64,000 nucleotides of DNA from Mycobacterium heidelbergense (GTDB lineage: Bacteria > Actinomycetota > Actinomycetes > Mycobacteriales > Mycobacteriaceae), in assembly GCF_010730745.1 (NCBI RefSeq), contig NZ_AP022615.1:3348001-3412000 (forward strand), in the 5' to 3' direction. Numbering within the stretch: position 1 is the first letter of the stretch; each line of letters opens with the position of its first letter. Below are positions 62,350-64,000 of the stretch, piece after piece. Under the pieces are notes generated by a model. The model ran no database searches. It saw only the letters and a program-made list of their open reading frames with translations, and was not told where the DNA came from. Made by a program: the position numbers and the translations under genes.

Positions 62350-62356
62350 GTTCAGC
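62339..62356. promoter_or_regulatory. Candidate operator at the TetR start codon
   Basis: A perfect palindrome GCTGAAC-gcat-GTTCAGC spans the ATG of the TetR gene. A related word (taaacggacgttcag) lies 5 bases further upstream. Autoregulation through this pair of sites is plausible. Confidence 0.6.
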
Positions 62357-62591
62357 ACATTAAACGGACGTTCAGGCGGCGGTCAAGGAGGCGCGCCGTC
62401 AGGAATCCGTAAGGATCGCGCGTTCCCTTCGACCCGGCTCCGACTTCTCCCGCGTCGAGATCGACGCGAGCGTGCCGCCCACTCGAACTTTCCCGCGCTA
62501 ACGCAGATCTCGGCGCGGTGCGGCCCGCTCGCGCCGCACCCGCAATGCCGCCGGAAATCTGATGGCGCCATCACGCCGACGGGCTAACGGA

Positions 62592-63260
62592 TCAGTCGCG
62601 GACCGCGGCCAGCAACCCGTCGCCGAGCGGCACCAGGGCGGGGGTGAGCCGCTCGTCCTCCGCGATGAGCCGGGCCGCCTCGCGCACCGCGGACACCTCC
62701 GCGTCGCGCGCCTCGGGATCGCCGGCCCGCCCGCCCAGCGCCGCCCGGTGCACCACGATGACGCCCCCGGATCGCAGCAGCCGCACGCCCTCGACGACGT
62801 AATCCGCCTGGTCGATCGGGTCGGCGTCGATGAACACCAGGTCGTACGACTCGTCGGCGAGCCGGGTGAGCACCTCTTGGGCGCGGCCGCTGATCAGCCT
62901 GGTGCGTGACGGCCCGACGCCGGCCTCGGTGAAGGCCTGCTTGGCCAGCCGCAGGTACTCGGGCTCGATATCGATCGTGGTCAACACGCCGTCGTCGCCC
63001 ATGCCCGACAACAACCACAGCCCGCTCACCCCGGCGCCGGTGCCCACCTCGGCGACGGCCTTGCCGCCGCTGAGCTTGACGAGCAGGCTCAACAGCGCGC
63101 CGACCGCGGGCGTCACCGCCACGGCGCCGATTTCCACGGAGCGCTCGCGGGCGGCCGCCAGGAGCGCATCTTCCGATATCGAACCCTCGGCGTGCGCGCA
63201 GAGCGATTCGGCCCGACTGGGGCCCGCCTGGCCGGGGGTTGCTGCGTCGGTGCCGTCCAT
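62592..63260 (-). CDS. O-methyltransferase (Rv1220c type)
   Basis: A 222-residue SAM-dependent O-methyltransferase of the catechol/caffeoyl-CoA type: VAEVGTGAGVSGLWLLSGM for SAM binding, TTIDIEPEYLRLAKQAF, and LVFIDADPIDQADYV with the metal aspartates. Ortholog of Rv1220c. ATG 63260 gives the family length; the longer frame from 63356 is not supported. Divergent from sigE with 200 bases between. Confidence 0.93.
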   Translation of the reverse strand: MDGTDAATPGQAGPSRAESLCAHAEGSISEDALLAAARERSVEIGAVAVTPAVGALLSLLVKLSGGKAVAEVGTGAGVSGLWLLSGMGDDGVLTTIDIEPEYLRLAKQAFTEAGVGPSRTRLISGRAQEVLTRLADESYDLVFIDADPIDQADYVVEGVRLLRSGGVIVVHRAALGGRAGDPEARDAEVSAVREAARLIAEDERLTPALVPLGDGLLAAVRD

Positions 63261-63400
63261 GCCCCGCAGCGTATTCCAATTTGCGGCGCGGTCAGGCAGG
63301 CGCGCCTGAGCCGGGCCGCCCCGACACGCCCGGAATCCACGAGCGACGAAACTCACTCGTTTGCCGATTCGCCCTGCTCAACGCAGGTAACGATCTGGTT

Positions 63401-63418
63401 TCTCAGGCAAACCTCAGT
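63401..63418 (+). promoter_or_regulatory. Possible MprA-type repeat upstream of sigE
   Basis: Two similar heptamers tctcagg and cctcagt lie 11 bases apart, 44 bases before the first sigE start. In M. tuberculosis MprA binds CTCAG-like direct repeats near sigE. The match is short, so this is tentative. Confidence 0.35.
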
Positions 63419-63461
63419 TGGCTCCTATGGCGCGCACACGCCGATGGGCGACCGTAGGCGT

Positions 63462-64000
63462 ATGGAACGCGGAGTGCACCCGAACGGGATTACGTCGCGC
63501 CGGGCGGGGAATACACTGTGGCAGCTCCGCGTTGACGCGGTCGACGAGCTGCCGAACCTCGACGGCAGGGCAATCCCGGAGGATCCAATCAACACAACCC
63601 TTTTGAGCCCGGCCACCATGTCTCACGCCCAGGACTGCCCGGGTGACGAGTGGGTGGAAACGACCGACGCGTTACAGGGCACCGCGGTGTTCGACGCGAC
63701 GGGGGACAAGGCGACGATGCCGTCGTGGGAAGAACTGGTGCGTCAGCACGCCGACCGCGTGTATCGGCTGGCCTACCGGCTCTCCGGCAACCAGCACGAC
63801 GCCGAGGACCTCACCCAGGAGACCTTCATCCGCGTCTTCCGGTCGGTCCAGAACTACCAGCCCGGGACCTTCGAGGGTTGGCTGCACCGCATCACCACCA
63901 ACCTCTTCCTCGACATGGTGCGCCGGCGCGCCCGCATCCGGATGGAGGCGCTGCCCGAGGATTACGATCGAGTGCCCGCCGACGAGCCCAACCCCGAGCA
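63462..64000 (+). CDS. sigE: ECF sigma factor SigE (5' part, cut by window end)
   Basis: The first 179 codons of SigE, the extracytoplasmic stress sigma factor. From residue 85 the sequence is almost that of M. tuberculosis SigE: WEELVRQHADRVYRLAYRLSG, DAEDLTQETFIRVFRSVQNYQPG (region 2) and MVRRRARIRMEALPEDYDRV. ATG 63462 corresponds to the long form; ATG 63618 (MSHAQ) is an internal start also known in M. tuberculosis isoforms. The region 4 DNA-binding part lies beyond the window. Confidence 0.95.
   Translation, partial: MERGVHPNGITSRRAGNTLWQLRVDAVDELPNLDGRAIPEDPINTTLLSPATMSHAQDCPGDEWVETTDALQGTAVFDATGDKATMPSWEELVRQHADRVYRLAYRLSGNQHDAEDLTQETFIRVFRSVQNYQPGTFEGWLHRITTNLFLDMVRRRARIRMEALPEDYDRVPADEPNPE

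Overview
The window is chromosomal DNA of a slow-growing, non-tuberculous Mycobacterium. Evidence is the high GC content, four PPE proteins, a PE_PGRS protein with an aspartic protease domain, a trehalose 2-sulfotransferase (Stf0), and a right half whose gene order (pruC-pruA-pruB, fadD36, an Rv1200-type MFS gene, dapD, dapE, log, fadD6, folP2, gpgS, tagA, glgM, glgC, an ABC exporter with its TetR regulator, an O-methyltransferase, sigE) follows M. tuberculosis Rv1186c to Rv1221. I have not assigned a species.

Region 1 (about 1-22000) is accessory and centred on sulfate. Its left part carries a NarK3-like anion transporter, a 3'-phosphoadenosine phosphatase (cysQ), an APS kinase (cysC), a cytosolic-type sulfotransferase, two PPE genes with a short PE-like gene between them, a homomeric ATP sulfurylase (sat) and a co-translated 102-residue protein of unknown function. 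Two diverged copies of a ~290-bp non-coding element bracket this block. Two more PPE genes, an internally duplicated membrane protein and a Kef-type antiporter follow. On the minus strand come a GAP/Sap-like membrane protein, the tail of a lost FadD, a YeiH-type permease with a 55-residue membrane partner, and a tightly coupled stf0-cysD-cysNC operon. Two unrelated ATP sulfurylases, three APS kinase/phosphatase activities and two sulfotransferases therefore lie within 22 kb. In M. tuberculosis the acyltrehalose (PAT) locus occupies this place, next to the Rv1186c ortholog.

Region 2 (about 22000-38500) holds a proline catabolism operon and its PucR-type regulator, a PecA-like PE_PGRS protease, an AAA/DUF4143 ATPase preceded by four 23-bp-spaced repeats, and a minus-strand operon (P450, split ChsH2-like pair, ChsH1-like hydratase, Ltp2-like aldolase, TetR) that resembles the steroid side-chain cleavage set, with a divergent aldehyde dehydrogenase and a perfect palindrome in the shared promoter. 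A gene-poor stretch leads to a GjpA-like porin gene whose start is separated from its body by a frameshift in a C6 run.

Region 3 (about 39000-64000) is core genome: lysine biosynthesis (dapD, dapE), acyl-CoA synthetases, methylglucose lipopolysaccharide initiation (gpgS), glycogen/alpha-glucan synthesis (glgM, glgC), DNA repair (tagA), a drug-exporter operon, and the 5' part of sigE cut by the window end. Relative to M. tuberculosis, sigI and the PE13-PPE18-esxK-esxL cassette are missing. In the latter place is a 297-bp duplication of the fadD36 3' end that flanks a two-gene insert and creates a chimeric reading frame. Several families of palindromic or tandem repeats lie between the genes.
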